From contig NZ_LQQA01000010.1 of the NCBI RefSeq assembly GCF_002101965.1, positions 1 to 64,000 on the forward strand: a DNA stretch of 64,000 bases. The letters are read 5' to 3'. Both the position numbers and the translations under genes were made by a program. Each line of letters starts with the position of its first letter. The stretch's first letter is position 1. The notes under the pieces are model-generated. The model made no database searches, was not told where the DNA came from, and was given only the letters and a program-made list of their open reading frames with translations. Below are positions 28,223-36,015 of this stretch, piece after piece. This DNA is from Mycolicibacterium wolinskyi (lineage in GTDB: Bacteria; Actinomycetota; Actinomycetes; Mycobacteriales; Mycobacteriaceae).

Positions 28223-29014
28223 GTGGCTCGCAGTACACCCTTGGCCCCCATGATCGGGCCGGACGCTGTCGCGTCCCGGGCCGCCGTCCGGTCACCCAAG
28301 ACCGCCGAACTCGTCGCGGGCACCTTACGGCGCATGGTCGTCGAAGGACAGCTCAAGGACGGCGACTTCCTGCCGAACGAAGCCGAGCTGATGAGCCACT
28401 TCGGCGTGAGCCGCCCGACCCTGCGTGAGGCCGTGCGCGTGCTCGAGTCCGAGCGTCTGGTCGAGGTCCGACGCGGCTCGCGCACGGGCGCCCGCGTTCG
28501 GGTACCCGGCCCGGAGATCGTCGCCCGCCCGGCCGGCTTGCTGCTCGAGCTGTCGGGCGCCGACATCGCCGACCTCATGGTGGCCCGCGCGGCGATCGAG
28601 CCGATGGCCGCCCGGCTGCTGGCCGAGAACGGCACCGAAGAGGCGTTCGCCGAGCTCGACCGGATGTTGGAGGAACACATCCCGGCCGACTGGCAGTCCG
28701 ATCGGCTGGCCGAGACCACCGGCGATTTTCACCGCCGCGTCGTCGAATTGTCGGGCAACGCCACCCTCGGCATCATCGCCGGCATGCTGTACGAGATCAC
28801 CGTGCGTCACACCGCGTTTCTGTTCAAGGAACGACGCCCGGTGTCCAAGGCGGACTACGAGAAGCTCATGCGGTCCTACCGCAAGCTCATCCAGATCGTG
28901 CGCTCCGGCGACGGCGACGCCGCCGAAGCGCATTGGCGCAAGCACCTCGACACCGCTCGCGATCTGCTGTTGCAGGGGATTGAGACGGTGAAGGTGCGGG
29001 ATGTGATGGGCTGA
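28223..29014 (+). CDS. GntR/FadR-type regulator (FCD domain)
   Basis: A 263-residue regulator with an N-terminal winged helix (LKDGDFLPNEAELMSHFGVSRPTLREAVRVLE) and a C-terminal all-helical FCD ligand domain with metal-type residues (DFHRRVVELSGN, AHWRKHLDTARDLL). FadR-branch members sense acyl-CoAs or organic acids. It starts with GTG 28223 behind AAGGAGG. It is divergent from the CoA-transferase, its most likely target; the neighbouring beta-oxidation operon is another. Its stop codon lies inside a 35-bp tandem repeat. Confidence 0.92.
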   Translation: MARSTPLAPMIGPDAVASRAAVRSPKTAELVAGTLRRMVVEGQLKDGDFLPNEAELMSHFGVSRPTLREAVRVLESERLVEVRRGSRTGARVRVPGPEIVARPAGLLLELSGADIADLMVARAAIEPMAARLLAENGTEEAFAELDRMLEEHIPADWQSDRLAETTGDFHRRVVELSGNATLGIIAGMLYEITVRHTAFLFKERRPVSKADYEKLMRSYRKLIQIVRSGDGDAAEAHWRKHLDTARDLLLQGIETVKVRDVMG

Positions 29015-29080
29015 GTAGCTTGCGGATCAGCCCCGACCAGATGGGCTGAGTAGCTTGCGGATCAGCCCCGACCAGATGGG
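29005..29080. repeat. 35-bp perfect tandem repeat over the gntR stop
   Basis: Two identical 35-bp copies (29005-29039, 29040-29074) are followed by the first 6 bases of a third. Each unit contains GGGCTGA...TCAGCCC, a 7-bp inverted repeat with a 12-base loop, so the hairpin is duplicated. The first copy includes the regulator's TGA stop; the array ends at the 3' end of the convergent small gene. Confidence 0.9.
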
Positions 29081-29467
29081 TTAGTCCGGCCACACCGCGA
29101 GCCGTGCGTCGGTGTCGCGCCAGCCGTCGGCGGTCTTCCAGCGCATCGGCAGTAGCCGGTAGCGCCAGCTGCCCGGCGGCCCGTCCGGACCGACGTGATC
29201 GACGGTGATCGAGACAAGGTCGGCCGCAAGGTGTTTGGCGTGTGTTTCCAGGTAGATTCCGGCCTCGTCGTCGAGGTCGGACATCAGCTCACCGAACAGC
29301 AGCCGAGGCCCTGGCGCGCGATGGAGGAGCACGCACTGCCGCCGTTGCGGGCAGTGGCCCGCGCGGATGGTGGCCGTGCAACGGGTGTCGACACTGCCCA
29401 GATCGCTTGTCAGCCGCCCGGACTCGTCGATCCACACCGCGACCGGGTCAGGTGGTGGCGTGGTCAT
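29081..29467 (-). CDS. Hypothetical protein (128 aa) downstream of DUF3556
   Basis: A protein of unknown family. Its composition is that of a soluble mixed alpha/beta protein (MTTPPPDPVAVWIDESGRLT at the start, WRYRLLPMRWKTADGWRDTD near the end), with no signal peptide or membrane segment. It starts at ATG 29467, overlapping the DUF3556 gene by 20 bp, so the two are probably co-transcribed and would share KstR control. Codon positions show the normal GC bias of this genome. Confidence 0.72.
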   Translation of the reverse strand: MTTPPPDPVAVWIDESGRLTSDLGSVDTRCTATIRAGHCPQRRQCVLLHRAPGPRLLFGELMSDLDDEAGIYLETHAKHLAADLVSITVDHVGPDGPPGSWRYRLLPMRWKTADGWRDTDARLAVWPD

Positions 29468-31184
29468 CTCGTTCGACGTGCACGGGCACAGTGTCGTCCC
29501 AGGGCTGCCGCGTGACCATATCGGCGACGTTGACGTAGCCGCGCTCGAATTCGCCGGTCGCGGCGTCGACGAGCCGGTACTGCTGGGTCTGGCGATGGAT
29601 CGGCTGGGCGTCGAGCATCACGATCCGCACCTCCCCCGGCTCGAATCCGCACCGCTTCTGTAGCGCCGCCACGAGTTGCTCGTTGCTCATGTGGCCGTCG
29701 CCGAAATTCCAGCCGATCGCGGTGGACACGATGCGTTCGCCGTCCGTGAGCGTGTAGTCGTCCTCGTTCTGGCCCGCCATTGCCCGGTGCGCGAGGGTGA
29801 ACAGGGCGCGGCCGTGAGTGTTGAAGGAGCGGAACGCATATCCCATGTACAGGTACATCTGCGCGGTCTCCGGGCTGCCGTAGTACCGCTCCATCTGGGC
29901 CGCCGGCATGCTGGCGATCGCGACGATCCCGTTCTCGATCTTCTCGGCGGCCGACGGCTTGACGCACCACAGTGAGGTGTCCCAGTTGCCGGCGTAGTAC
30001 CGCATCCCAGGCAGGAAGGAAACCTTGCGCGGGAACAGGTTTCCGATCGCCACGGTGCCCGCGACCACCACGAACAAGACGATGGGCCAGGGGCTCTGCA
30101 GGTCGCCGAGCCCGGTGCCGGCGTGGCCGACGAACAACGTCAGCACCGAGAACATCATGAAGACGTTCCACTCCAGCGGCACACCCATCGGGATCGACGA
30201 CAGGATCCCGAAGTGGAAGCACAGCATGACAAACGCGGCGATCGCGGTCGCCCAGCCGCCGTGGGAGAAGAACAGGACGAGCGGCACGAGCCCTTCGATC
30301 ACGGTCGAGAAGTGCGCCAGGAACCGCGATGCCCGCCCCGGCCGCAGGTCGTCGGGGAAGTGCTCGAAGAACTTCCGCTTGATCCAGCGGGGCCGGAACA
30401 CCGGGTTGTTGCTCATCATCGTCGAGATGACGAACGGGAAGTGCTTGTTGAGCTTGGAGGTCGCCGCACCGATCCAGATGACCAGGCACACGAGCTTGGC
30501 GGCGATGATCATGTCCACGCCCGCGAACAGGAACGCCACGGTGAACGACCCGTACACCTCACCGCGGGCCGCCAGGAAGATCACCTTGTCCCGCAGACCG
30601 AGCACGGCGAGCAGGCCGAGCACCGCCCAGATCTGCCACATCGGCAGCACGCCGACTTCGGAGCCGAGTTCGGGGATGGGGCCGGTGCCGTCGGAGAAGA
30701 TGGCGATCACCAAAACCACCAGCAGCGCCGCGTACAGCGCGGCGTCGAACGGGGTGCGCGTATCTCCCTTGGTCAGCGGAACCCGGTCGGGCCACGGCGG
30801 CAGCCGGATGGTTCCCGGTCGCAGCCAGTACAGGATCGAGCCCATCGGCGGGAAGAAGCGGTTGTTGAGCGGCCCGAAGCCACAGCCCAGCCCGACGACC
30901 TCGAAGAGCATCGTGAACAGCACGACCTTCTGGAAGACGATCGGCTCGGTGTACCACTGCGCGACGTCGGTGAATCCGTCGATGCCGTCCGTCGTCAGGA
31001 CCACGAGCCACGCCGCGAGGATGTAGCCCAGGATCTTGACGACATAGAACAGGTGCAGCACCACGGGTGTGCCGAAGCCGACCTCGGCCCAGTGTCGGGC
31101 CATCGGACGGATCTTCTCGGCGCGCGTGCCCTTGCTCCACTCCTCGAAATCGACGACGGGCGCGTCCTGCTTGAGAAACCCCAT
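29448..31184 (-). CDS. DUF3556 integral membrane protein, KstR-controlled
   Basis: A 578-residue membrane protein with about ten hydrophobic segments in residues 40-385 and a soluble C-terminal part from about 400. Signature stretches are ARHWAEVGFGTPVVLHLFYV, CGFGPLNNRFFPPMGSILYW, RPRWIKRKFFEHFPDDLRPG and LPGMRYYAGNWDTSLWCVKP, which I associate with DUF3556. The function is unknown. A perfect KstR-type box and a TAATCT -10 element lie just before the ATG at 31184, leaving 7 nt, so the mRNA looks leaderless and sterol-responsive. It may help transport or modify steroid-derived or long-chain acyl compounds. Confidence 0.88.
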   Translation of the reverse strand: MGFLKQDAPVVDFEEWSKGTRAEKIRPMARHWAEVGFGTPVVLHLFYVVKILGYILAAWLVVLTTDGIDGFTDVAQWYTEPIVFQKVVLFTMLFEVVGLGCGFGPLNNRFFPPMGSILYWLRPGTIRLPPWPDRVPLTKGDTRTPFDAALYAALLVVLVIAIFSDGTGPIPELGSEVGVLPMWQIWAVLGLLAVLGLRDKVIFLAARGEVYGSFTVAFLFAGVDMIIAAKLVCLVIWIGAATSKLNKHFPFVISTMMSNNPVFRPRWIKRKFFEHFPDDLRPGRASRFLAHFSTVIEGLVPLVLFFSHGGWATAIAAFVMLCFHFGILSSIPMGVPLEWNVFMMFSVLTLFVGHAGTGLGDLQSPWPIVLFVVVAGTVAIGNLFPRKVSFLPGMRYYAGNWDTSLWCVKPSAAEKIENGIVAIASMPAAQMERYYGSPETAQMYLYMGYAFRSFNTHGRALFTLAHRAMAGQNEDDYTLTDGERIVSTAIGWNFGDGHMSNEQLVAALQKRCGFEPGEVRIVMLDAQPIHRQTQQYRLVDAATGEFERGYVNVADMVTRQPWDDTVPVHVERDDHATT

Positions 31185-31191
31185 GCCGGCC

Positions 31192-31209
31192 AGATTAGAA
31201 CGTGTTCTA
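31192..31209 (-). promoter_or_regulatory. KstR operator and -10 element of the DUF3556 gene
   Basis: TAGAACGTGTTCTA (31196-31209) matches the cholesterol-repressor consensus TNNAACNNGTTNNA with perfect inverted arms. On the minus strand it merges into TAATCT (31197-31192), a TANNNT -10 element ending 7 nt before the DUF3556 start codon. Confidence 0.88.
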
Positions 31210-31929
31210 GTCTCGGGGAAGTCGTTCTGGCATGTCGGCCGCGCGCATCATCGGCGGATGCAGCAATCGCAGGCCGCCACGCCGGTAGAGCTGGGCCGGG
31301 CGGCCGCCGTCGCGGGTGGTGGTGTGGCCGGTCGGCACCAGGAATCCGTCGGCCCCGGTGACCTTGCGGTGAAAGTTCCGGCTGTCCAGTGTTGTGCCCC
31401 AGACGATCTCGTAGACGCGGCGTAGTTCGGCGACGGTGAATTCGTCGGGGCAGAAGGTCGTCGCCAGCGGCGTGTATTCGATCTTGGCGCGGGCCCGCTC
31501 GATGCCGTCGGCCAGGATTCGATCGTGGTCGAACGCCAGCCGCCCGGGCGACAGTTCGGCCACCGGCGCCCACCGCGCACCGGCGGCGTCACCACCCGCG
31601 GTGGGCAGCGGCAGGTCGGGCGCAAGCCCGAGATAGGCCACCGTGATCACCCGCATACGTGGATCGCGTTGCGGTGCACCGTAGCTCGCCAGTTGCTCGA
31701 GATGCAGGCGCTCGGCGGCCAGGCCGGTCTCCTCGACGAGTTCGCGCGTCGCGGCCTGGTCCAGATCTTCGTCCGGCCGGACGAACCCGCCCGGCAATGC
31801 CCATCGGCCCGCGTAGGGCGCCTCCCCTCGCCGGATGACGAGCGCACACAACTCGTCATCGCGGATCGTCAGCGCCACCAGGTCGACGGTGACGGCGACG
31901 GACGGATAGCTCCCCGGGTCGTACGACAC
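31207..31929 (-). CDS. Nudix hydrolase with C-terminal winged helix (NrtR-like)
   Basis: A 240-residue protein: an N-terminal Nudix domain with an intact Nudix box (residues 48-70: G-x5-E, then RELVEETGL) and a C-terminal NrtR-type winged helix (TVAELRRVYEIVWGTTLDSR, FHRKVTGADGFLVPTG). NrtR proteins sense ADP-ribose and repress NAD-synthesis genes; an intact box means this one may also hydrolyse ADP-ribose or another nucleotide diphosphate. It starts with GTG 31929, divergent from the SPFH-NADK-like-methyltransferase operon, with two palindromes in between. It is probably the repressor of that operon. Confidence 0.9.
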   Translation of the reverse strand: MSYDPGSYPSVAVTVDLVALTIRDDELCALVIRRGEAPYAGRWALPGGFVRPDEDLDQAATRELVEETGLAAERLHLEQLASYGAPQRDPRMRVITVAYLGLAPDLPLPTAGGDAAGARWAPVAELSPGRLAFDHDRILADGIERARAKIEYTPLATTFCPDEFTVAELRRVYEIVWGTTLDSRNFHRKVTGADGFLVPTGHTTTRDGGRPAQLYRRGGLRLLHPPMMRAADMPERLPRD

Positions 31930-31943
31930 ACAGCCACGCTAAT

Positions 31944-31990
31944 CGTCATGTTGACGAAAAGCCAGACACAGGCTTATCGTCAATCTGACG
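31944..31990. promoter_or_regulatory. Twin CGTCA-N3-TGACG operators of the NAD-type locus
   Basis: CGTCATGTTGACG (31944-31956) and CGTCAATCTGACG (31978-31990) are 13-bp palindromes with centres 34 bp apart, each followed by GAAAA-type sequence, within the 81-bp divergent interval. The second sits 6 bp before the AAGGAGG ribosome site of the SPFH gene. They are the probable binding sites of the NrtR-like protein. Confidence 0.72.
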
Positions 31991-32010
31991 AAAATAAGGA
32001 GGTGGCCACA

Positions 32011-33006
32011 ATGGCCGTAATCACCCGCTATCCGCTCGTACGTCACCTGCGCGTGGAACCGACCGCCCACATTCGGGCACTGCGGCGCGGCAAGCTCGTG
32101 CAGGACGGGCCGGGCCTGGCGTTCTGGTTCCGCCCGCTCACCGCGGCGATGTCCGAAATCCCTATGGACGACCGGGAATTGCCCGTGCTGTTCCATGCCA
32201 GGACTGCCGATTTCCAAGATGTCGCGGTACAGGCGACCGTCACCTACCGCATCGTCGATCCCACGCTGGCCGCCCAGCGCATCGACTTCTCGATCGACAC
32301 CGAGACGGGTGCCTGGCGAGCGGCTCCGCTGGAACAGGTGGCCGGGTTGCTGACGGAATCCGCGCAGCAGCACGGCCTGGATCTGCTGGCCCGGACGACG
32401 CTGACTTCGGCGCTGGTCGACGGCATCAGCGCGGTGCGCAAGCGCATGGTCGACGGGCTGGCCGCCGACACCCGGCTCGCCGAGACCGGTATCACGGTGA
32501 TCGGGGTTCGGGTCGTGGCGATCCGCCCGGAGCCCGAGGTCGAACGCGCGCTCCAGACCCCGACGCGGGAGCAGGTGCAGCAAGAGGCCGACAAGGCCAC
32601 GTTCGAGCGGCGCGCGCTGGCGGTGGAACGAGAACGCGCCATCGGCGAGAACGAGCTGCAGACCAAGATCGAGCTGGCCCGCCGCGAGGAGGAACTCGTC
32701 GCGCAGAACGGCGCCAACGACCGGCTCAAGACGCAGGAGGCGTGGGCCTCCGACGCGATCGCCACCGAGGCGAAAGCCAAGCGCGAGGTGGCCCTGGCCG
32801 AAGCCAAGGCACAAGCCGCCCGGCTGGTGGGCGAGGCGGAAGCGGCGGCGGAGACGGCCCGGCTCGCGGCGTACCGCGATCTCAGCGATGCCACGATGCT
32901 GGGTCTGGCGGTCAAAGAACTGGCCGCCAATCTGCCCAAGATCGAGCACCTGGTGCTGACGCCGGATCTGCTGGCACCGGTTCTGACCCGGCTCGGTGCG
33001 TCATGA
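32011..33006 (+). CDS. SPFH/band-7 domain protein
   Basis: A 331-residue protein with an SPFH (prohibitin/flotillin-like) domain in residues 20-190 (DVAVQATVTYRIVDPTLAAQ, TGITVIGVRVVAIRPEPEVERAL) followed by a long coiled coil rich in Ala, Glu and Lys (about 195-290). No clear N-terminal membrane helix is visible, so it may be cytoplasmic or peripherally membrane-bound. SPFH proteins form large oligomeric cages or scaffolds. ATG 32011 follows AAGGAGGT. It is first of three tightly linked genes; its stop overlaps the next start (ATGA). Confidence 0.88.
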   Translation: MAVITRYPLVRHLRVEPTAHIRALRRGKLVQDGPGLAFWFRPLTAAMSEIPMDDRELPVLFHARTADFQDVAVQATVTYRIVDPTLAAQRIDFSIDTETGAWRAAPLEQVAGLLTESAQQHGLDLLARTTLTSALVDGISAVRKRMVDGLAADTRLAETGITVIGVRVVAIRPEPEVERALQTPTREQVQQEADKATFERRALAVERERAIGENELQTKIELARREEELVAQNGANDRLKTQEAWASDAIATEAKAKREVALAEAKAQAARLVGEAEAAAETARLAAYRDLSDATMLGLAVKELAANLPKIEHLVLTPDLLAPVLTRLGAS

Positions 33007-33896
33007 CGCTGCCGCCGCGCGTGGTGCTCGTGCACCGCCGCACCGAACTCGACGATGCCCTCGCCCGGCACGGAACGCACGGCCAGGCCGCGTTCTTCCT
33101 GTCCACCCGCGGCCGCAGCATCGACGAACTCGAAACACGGCACAGCCGCAATCAATCGGCTCTGGCCACCGTCGCCGCCGCCATCCCGGCGGACTGGCGA
33201 CGTGGCCGGGTCGAGCGCGCGGATCTCTCGCGGTTCCTGTTCGAGCCCGGCGACATCGTGGTCGTCGTCGGGCAGGACGGCCTGGTGGCCAACGTCGCGA
33301 AGTACCTCGACGGCCAGCCCGTCATCGGCGTCAACCCCGAGCCGGACCGCAACGCCGGGGTTCTGGTGCCGCACACGCCGGAGTCCGCCGGCCCGCTGAT
33401 GCGGGCCGCGGTGCACGAGGGCGCGAACGTCGAACTGCGCACCATGGTGCAAGCCGCCACCGACGACGGTCAGCGTCTGCTCGCGGTCAACGAGATCTTC
33501 GTCGGCCACGCGAGCCATCAGACCGCGCGCTACCGGCTCGGGTTGCCCGACGGCCGGGCCGAGCGACAGGCGTCGTCGGGGCTGATCGTCTCCACGGGCA
33601 CCGGCGCCACCGGGTGGTGCCGCTCGGTGTGGCAGGCCAGGCGCAGCGACGTCGTCCTGCCGCAGCCCGCCGAGCCCCGGCTGGCGTGGTTCGTCCGCGA
33701 GGCCTGGCCCTCTCCGGCGACGGGCACGGGGCTGGTCGAAGGCGAACTCATCGCCGCCGAACTGACGGTCGACGTGGAATCGGACCGGTTGGTGGCGTTC
33801 GGAGACGGAATCGAATCCGACACGCTCACGCTGTCGTGGGGCCAACGGGTTTCGGTGCGCGTGGCCGAGCAGCGGCTGCGGCTCGTGCACTCCTGA
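33003..33896 (+). CDS. Diverged NAD kinase-like protein
   Basis: A 297-residue protein with the NAD kinase layout but altered motifs. The GGDGT phosphate loop reads GQDGL (residues 90-94), the conserved Asn-Glu is kept (AVNEIFVG, 163-164), and the second nucleotide motif reads STGTGATGW (197-205) where NAD kinases have TPTGST. The N-terminal 80 residues include a Ser/Arg-rich segment (DELETRHSRNQSALATV). It may phosphorylate NAD or a related dinucleotide, or only bind it. It starts at ATG 33003 overlapping the SPFH stop. Confidence 0.78.
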   Translation: MTLPPRVVLVHRRTELDDALARHGTHGQAAFFLSTRGRSIDELETRHSRNQSALATVAAAIPADWRRGRVERADLSRFLFEPGDIVVVVGQDGLVANVAKYLDGQPVIGVNPEPDRNAGVLVPHTPESAGPLMRAAVHEGANVELRTMVQAATDDGQRLLAVNEIFVGHASHQTARYRLGLPDGRAERQASSGLIVSTGTGATGWCRSVWQARRSDVVLPQPAEPRLAWFVREAWPSPATGTGLVEGELIAAELTVDVESDRLVAFGDGIESDTLTLSWGQRVSVRVAEQRLRLVHS

Positions 33897-33919
33897 TCGT
33901 CACAAGGCACGATGGGCCG

Positions 33920-35407
33920 GTGCGCTACGTCGTGTTCCCCGGCCGTCATCATGTCCTGACCCGGTTCCAGGCTCGGTACCTGGCCGAGCTCGCGCCAGAC
34001 GCGACCGTGATCTGGGCCGTCACCAGTGCCAATCACCAGAACACCCGCCGCAATCCGGTGCCGGCGAACCGCCGCGAAGCCGCGATCGAACTGTTCTCCC
34101 ACATCGAGGGCATCCGCTCGCTCGTCGTACCGATCGTCGACGTCGCGCCCGACGACCGGTTCGCCGAGATCACGCTCAAGGCCATCGCCCACGCGACCGG
34201 GATCGAACCCGACCCGACCGACACCGTGGTGGCCTGCTCCACGCCGGCGGTCGCCGATCTGTATGCGCGGCTGGGCTTTCCGATCGCTCCGGTGGAGCGC
34301 GATCATCCCGACAGCCCGCCGTATCCGTGGCAGCTTCTGGAGCGGGTCGCGACCGGCGGCGCGTGGCGCGACGAGGCCCATCCCGCCACGTTGGACGTGT
34401 TCGACCGTTATGGCCTGGCCGACCACATCGCCGCGATCAGTGCGGACCCGATCGTCAGTTCAGAGGGCTCGCTGACCGAGACCCGCGACTACCGTTCCTA
34501 CAGCGCGGCATTCGACGCGGCGGCCGAACGCAAGTGGGCGCAGGCCCGGCCCTACGTGCGGGCGGGCCGGATCGTCGACATCGGCTGCGCGGCAGGCGGC
34601 ATGCTCGAACTCATCGCGGCCGACGCCGAGTTACGCGAATCCGATCTGTACGGCATCGAGGTCGCGCGGCACCTGTTCGAGGAGTGCCAGCACCGCAAAT
34701 CTCAGGGCGTCTTCGCCAATCCGAACACCTTTTTCTACCAACGCAATATCTTGGCCGGCCCGGTCTTCGGCGACGCCAGCATCGACACCACGCTCACGTT
34801 CGCGCTGACGCACGAGATCTACAGCTACGGCGACGGGATGGCGTCGCTGCGCACATTCGCCGAGACCATCGCCAAGCACACCGCCCCCGGCGGGGTGTGG
34901 ATCAACTCCGACGTGTGCGGTCCGGACGATCCGGATCGACCGGTGCGCTTGGTCTTTCACGAACCCGGCCTCGATCACGCCGCGGTCGATCTGACAACGT
35001 TCGACGATGTGCCCGGTTATCTGACCCCGCTGTCACCGGCCGCCCGATTCGAGCAGTTCGCCAATGACTTCCGGCGCAACGCCGGTGTGCCGTTCGACTA
35101 CGACGTCATCGACGACCGCACCGTGGCGCTGCGCCTCGCCGATGCGATGGAGTTCCTGACGCGGTTCTCCTACGTCGACAACTGGCTGTCGGAGACCCAC
35201 GAGCAGTTCTGCGCACTGTCGTGGGCGGACTGGGTGGCGTTGGCCGGCGAGGTGGGATTGCATGTCGACCCGCGCTCGGGTGCGTGGCGCAACGACTGGC
35301 TCGTGCAAAACGTCTTCGATCCGGCCGCCGCACTGTGCGACGACGACGGCAACCGGCTGGACTGGCCGGCCACGCATGTCTTGCTCGCGGCCACCGCACT
35401 TCACTAG
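33920..35407 (+). CDS. NMN-adenylyltransferase-like domain fused to SAM methyltransferase
   Basis: A 495-residue two-domain protein. Residues 1-165 resemble the nucleotidyltransferase fold of NMNATs: GRHHVLTRFQ (8-17) takes the place of GRFQPFHxGH, and TSANHQNTRRNPVPANRRE (35-53) matches the IGSAQESHTLENPFTAGER region. The catalytic HxGH histidines appear replaced. Residues 185-495 are a class I methyltransferase, motif I IVDIGCAAGGMLELI (218-232), then YGIEVARHLFEECQ and PGGVWINSDVCGPDD. It starts with GTG 33920, 23 bp after the NADK-like gene. A role in modifying a nicotinamide nucleotide or related molecule is inferred. Confidence 0.72.
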   Translation: MRYVVFPGRHHVLTRFQARYLAELAPDATVIWAVTSANHQNTRRNPVPANRREAAIELFSHIEGIRSLVVPIVDVAPDDRFAEITLKAIAHATGIEPDPTDTVVACSTPAVADLYARLGFPIAPVERDHPDSPPYPWQLLERVATGGAWRDEAHPATLDVFDRYGLADHIAAISADPIVSSEGSLTETRDYRSYSAAFDAAAERKWAQARPYVRAGRIVDIGCAAGGMLELIAADAELRESDLYGIEVARHLFEECQHRKSQGVFANPNTFFYQRNILAGPVFGDASIDTTLTFALTHEIYSYGDGMASLRTFAETIAKHTAPGGVWINSDVCGPDDPDRPVRLVFHEPGLDHAAVDLTTFDDVPGYLTPLSPAARFEQFANDFRRNAGVPFDYDVIDDRTVALRLADAMEFLTRFSYVDNWLSETHEQFCALSWADWVALAGEVGLHVDPRSGAWRNDWLVQNVFDPAAALCDDDGNRLDWPATHVLLAATALH

Positions 35408-35408
35408 C

Positions 35409-35470
35409 CGGCGAGACTACGGTTTATGACGGAAACCGCCCGTAATTCGTCAGAAACCGCAGTCTCGGCG
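35409..35470. repeat. Long imperfect palindrome between convergent genes
   Basis: A 22-base arm at 35409-35430 (CGGCGAGACTACGGTTTATG...) pairs at 19 of 22 positions with 35449-35470 (...AACCGCAGTCTCGGCG). It fills the 73-bp gap between the convergent methyltransferase fusion and DoxX genes and probably terminates both. The CGAGACTGCGGTTT core resembles a dispersed mycobacterial palindrome, from memory. Confidence 0.75.
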
Positions 35471-35480
35471 AACCCGAGCG

Positions 35481-35993
35481 TCAGGACTTGACCGGCGGGC
35501 GGAAGAAGATCGCCAACTGGCCGATGCCGCCGGCCAGGCCCAGCACCACCGCGATCGCCAGGCCCCACCAGCCCTGCAGATAGTCGTAGAAGCCGGTGCC
35601 CGAGAACAACACGTAATCCAGGCTGTAGCGCCCCGCACCGGTGCCCGCGATCGCGACCGCGGCGACCGCCAGGATCAGGTTGTACTCCCAGCCTTCCTTG
35701 ACGATGAAGAAGCCGTTGGCCCGGTGCACGGTCCACGCCGCCACCAGCATGAGCGCGACGAACCCCGCCGCGGGCACGGGCGTCAGCAGGCCGAGCGCCA
35801 GGCCCAGACCAGCCGTGATCTCGGTGGTGGCGGCCACCCGGGCATGGAACATGCCCGGCTTCATGCCGATGCTCTCGAACCAGCCTGCGGTGCCGGGGAT
35901 CCGCCCACCGCCGAAGAACTTGTTGTAGCCGTGTGCGGCCATGGTCAGCCCCAGGACCACCCGCAGAATCAGGATCGCAGCATCAGCAGCCAT
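35481..35993 (-). CDS. DoxX-family membrane protein
   Basis: A 170-residue four-helix membrane protein. ILILRVVLGLTMAAHGYNKFFGGGRI is the typical DoxX start with the HGxxKFF motif, followed by WFESIGMKPGMFHA and AGLGLALGLLTPVPAAGFVALM. It starts at ATG 35993; the upstream codons of the open frame have no hydrophobic or family features. The nearest gene on that strand starts 23 bp away, so it may be transcribed with the SDR that precedes it. Its function in redox or quinone-linked membrane processes is only inferred from relatives. Confidence 0.88.
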   Translation of the reverse strand: MAADAAILILRVVLGLTMAAHGYNKFFGGGRIPGTAGWFESIGMKPGMFHARVAATTEITAGLGLALGLLTPVPAAGFVALMLVAAWTVHRANGFFIVKEGWEYNLILAVAAVAIAGTGAGRYSLDYVLFSGTGFYDYLQGWWGLAIAVVLGLAGGIGQLAIFFRPPVKS

Positions 35994-36015
35994 GTAACAG
36001 AATTTAGGCCATGTG

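Noticed and set aside
31525..32010. Extension of the SPFH frame upstream
   Set aside because: It runs antisense to the Nudix gene and through both operators; AAGGAGG and ATG 32011 define the start.
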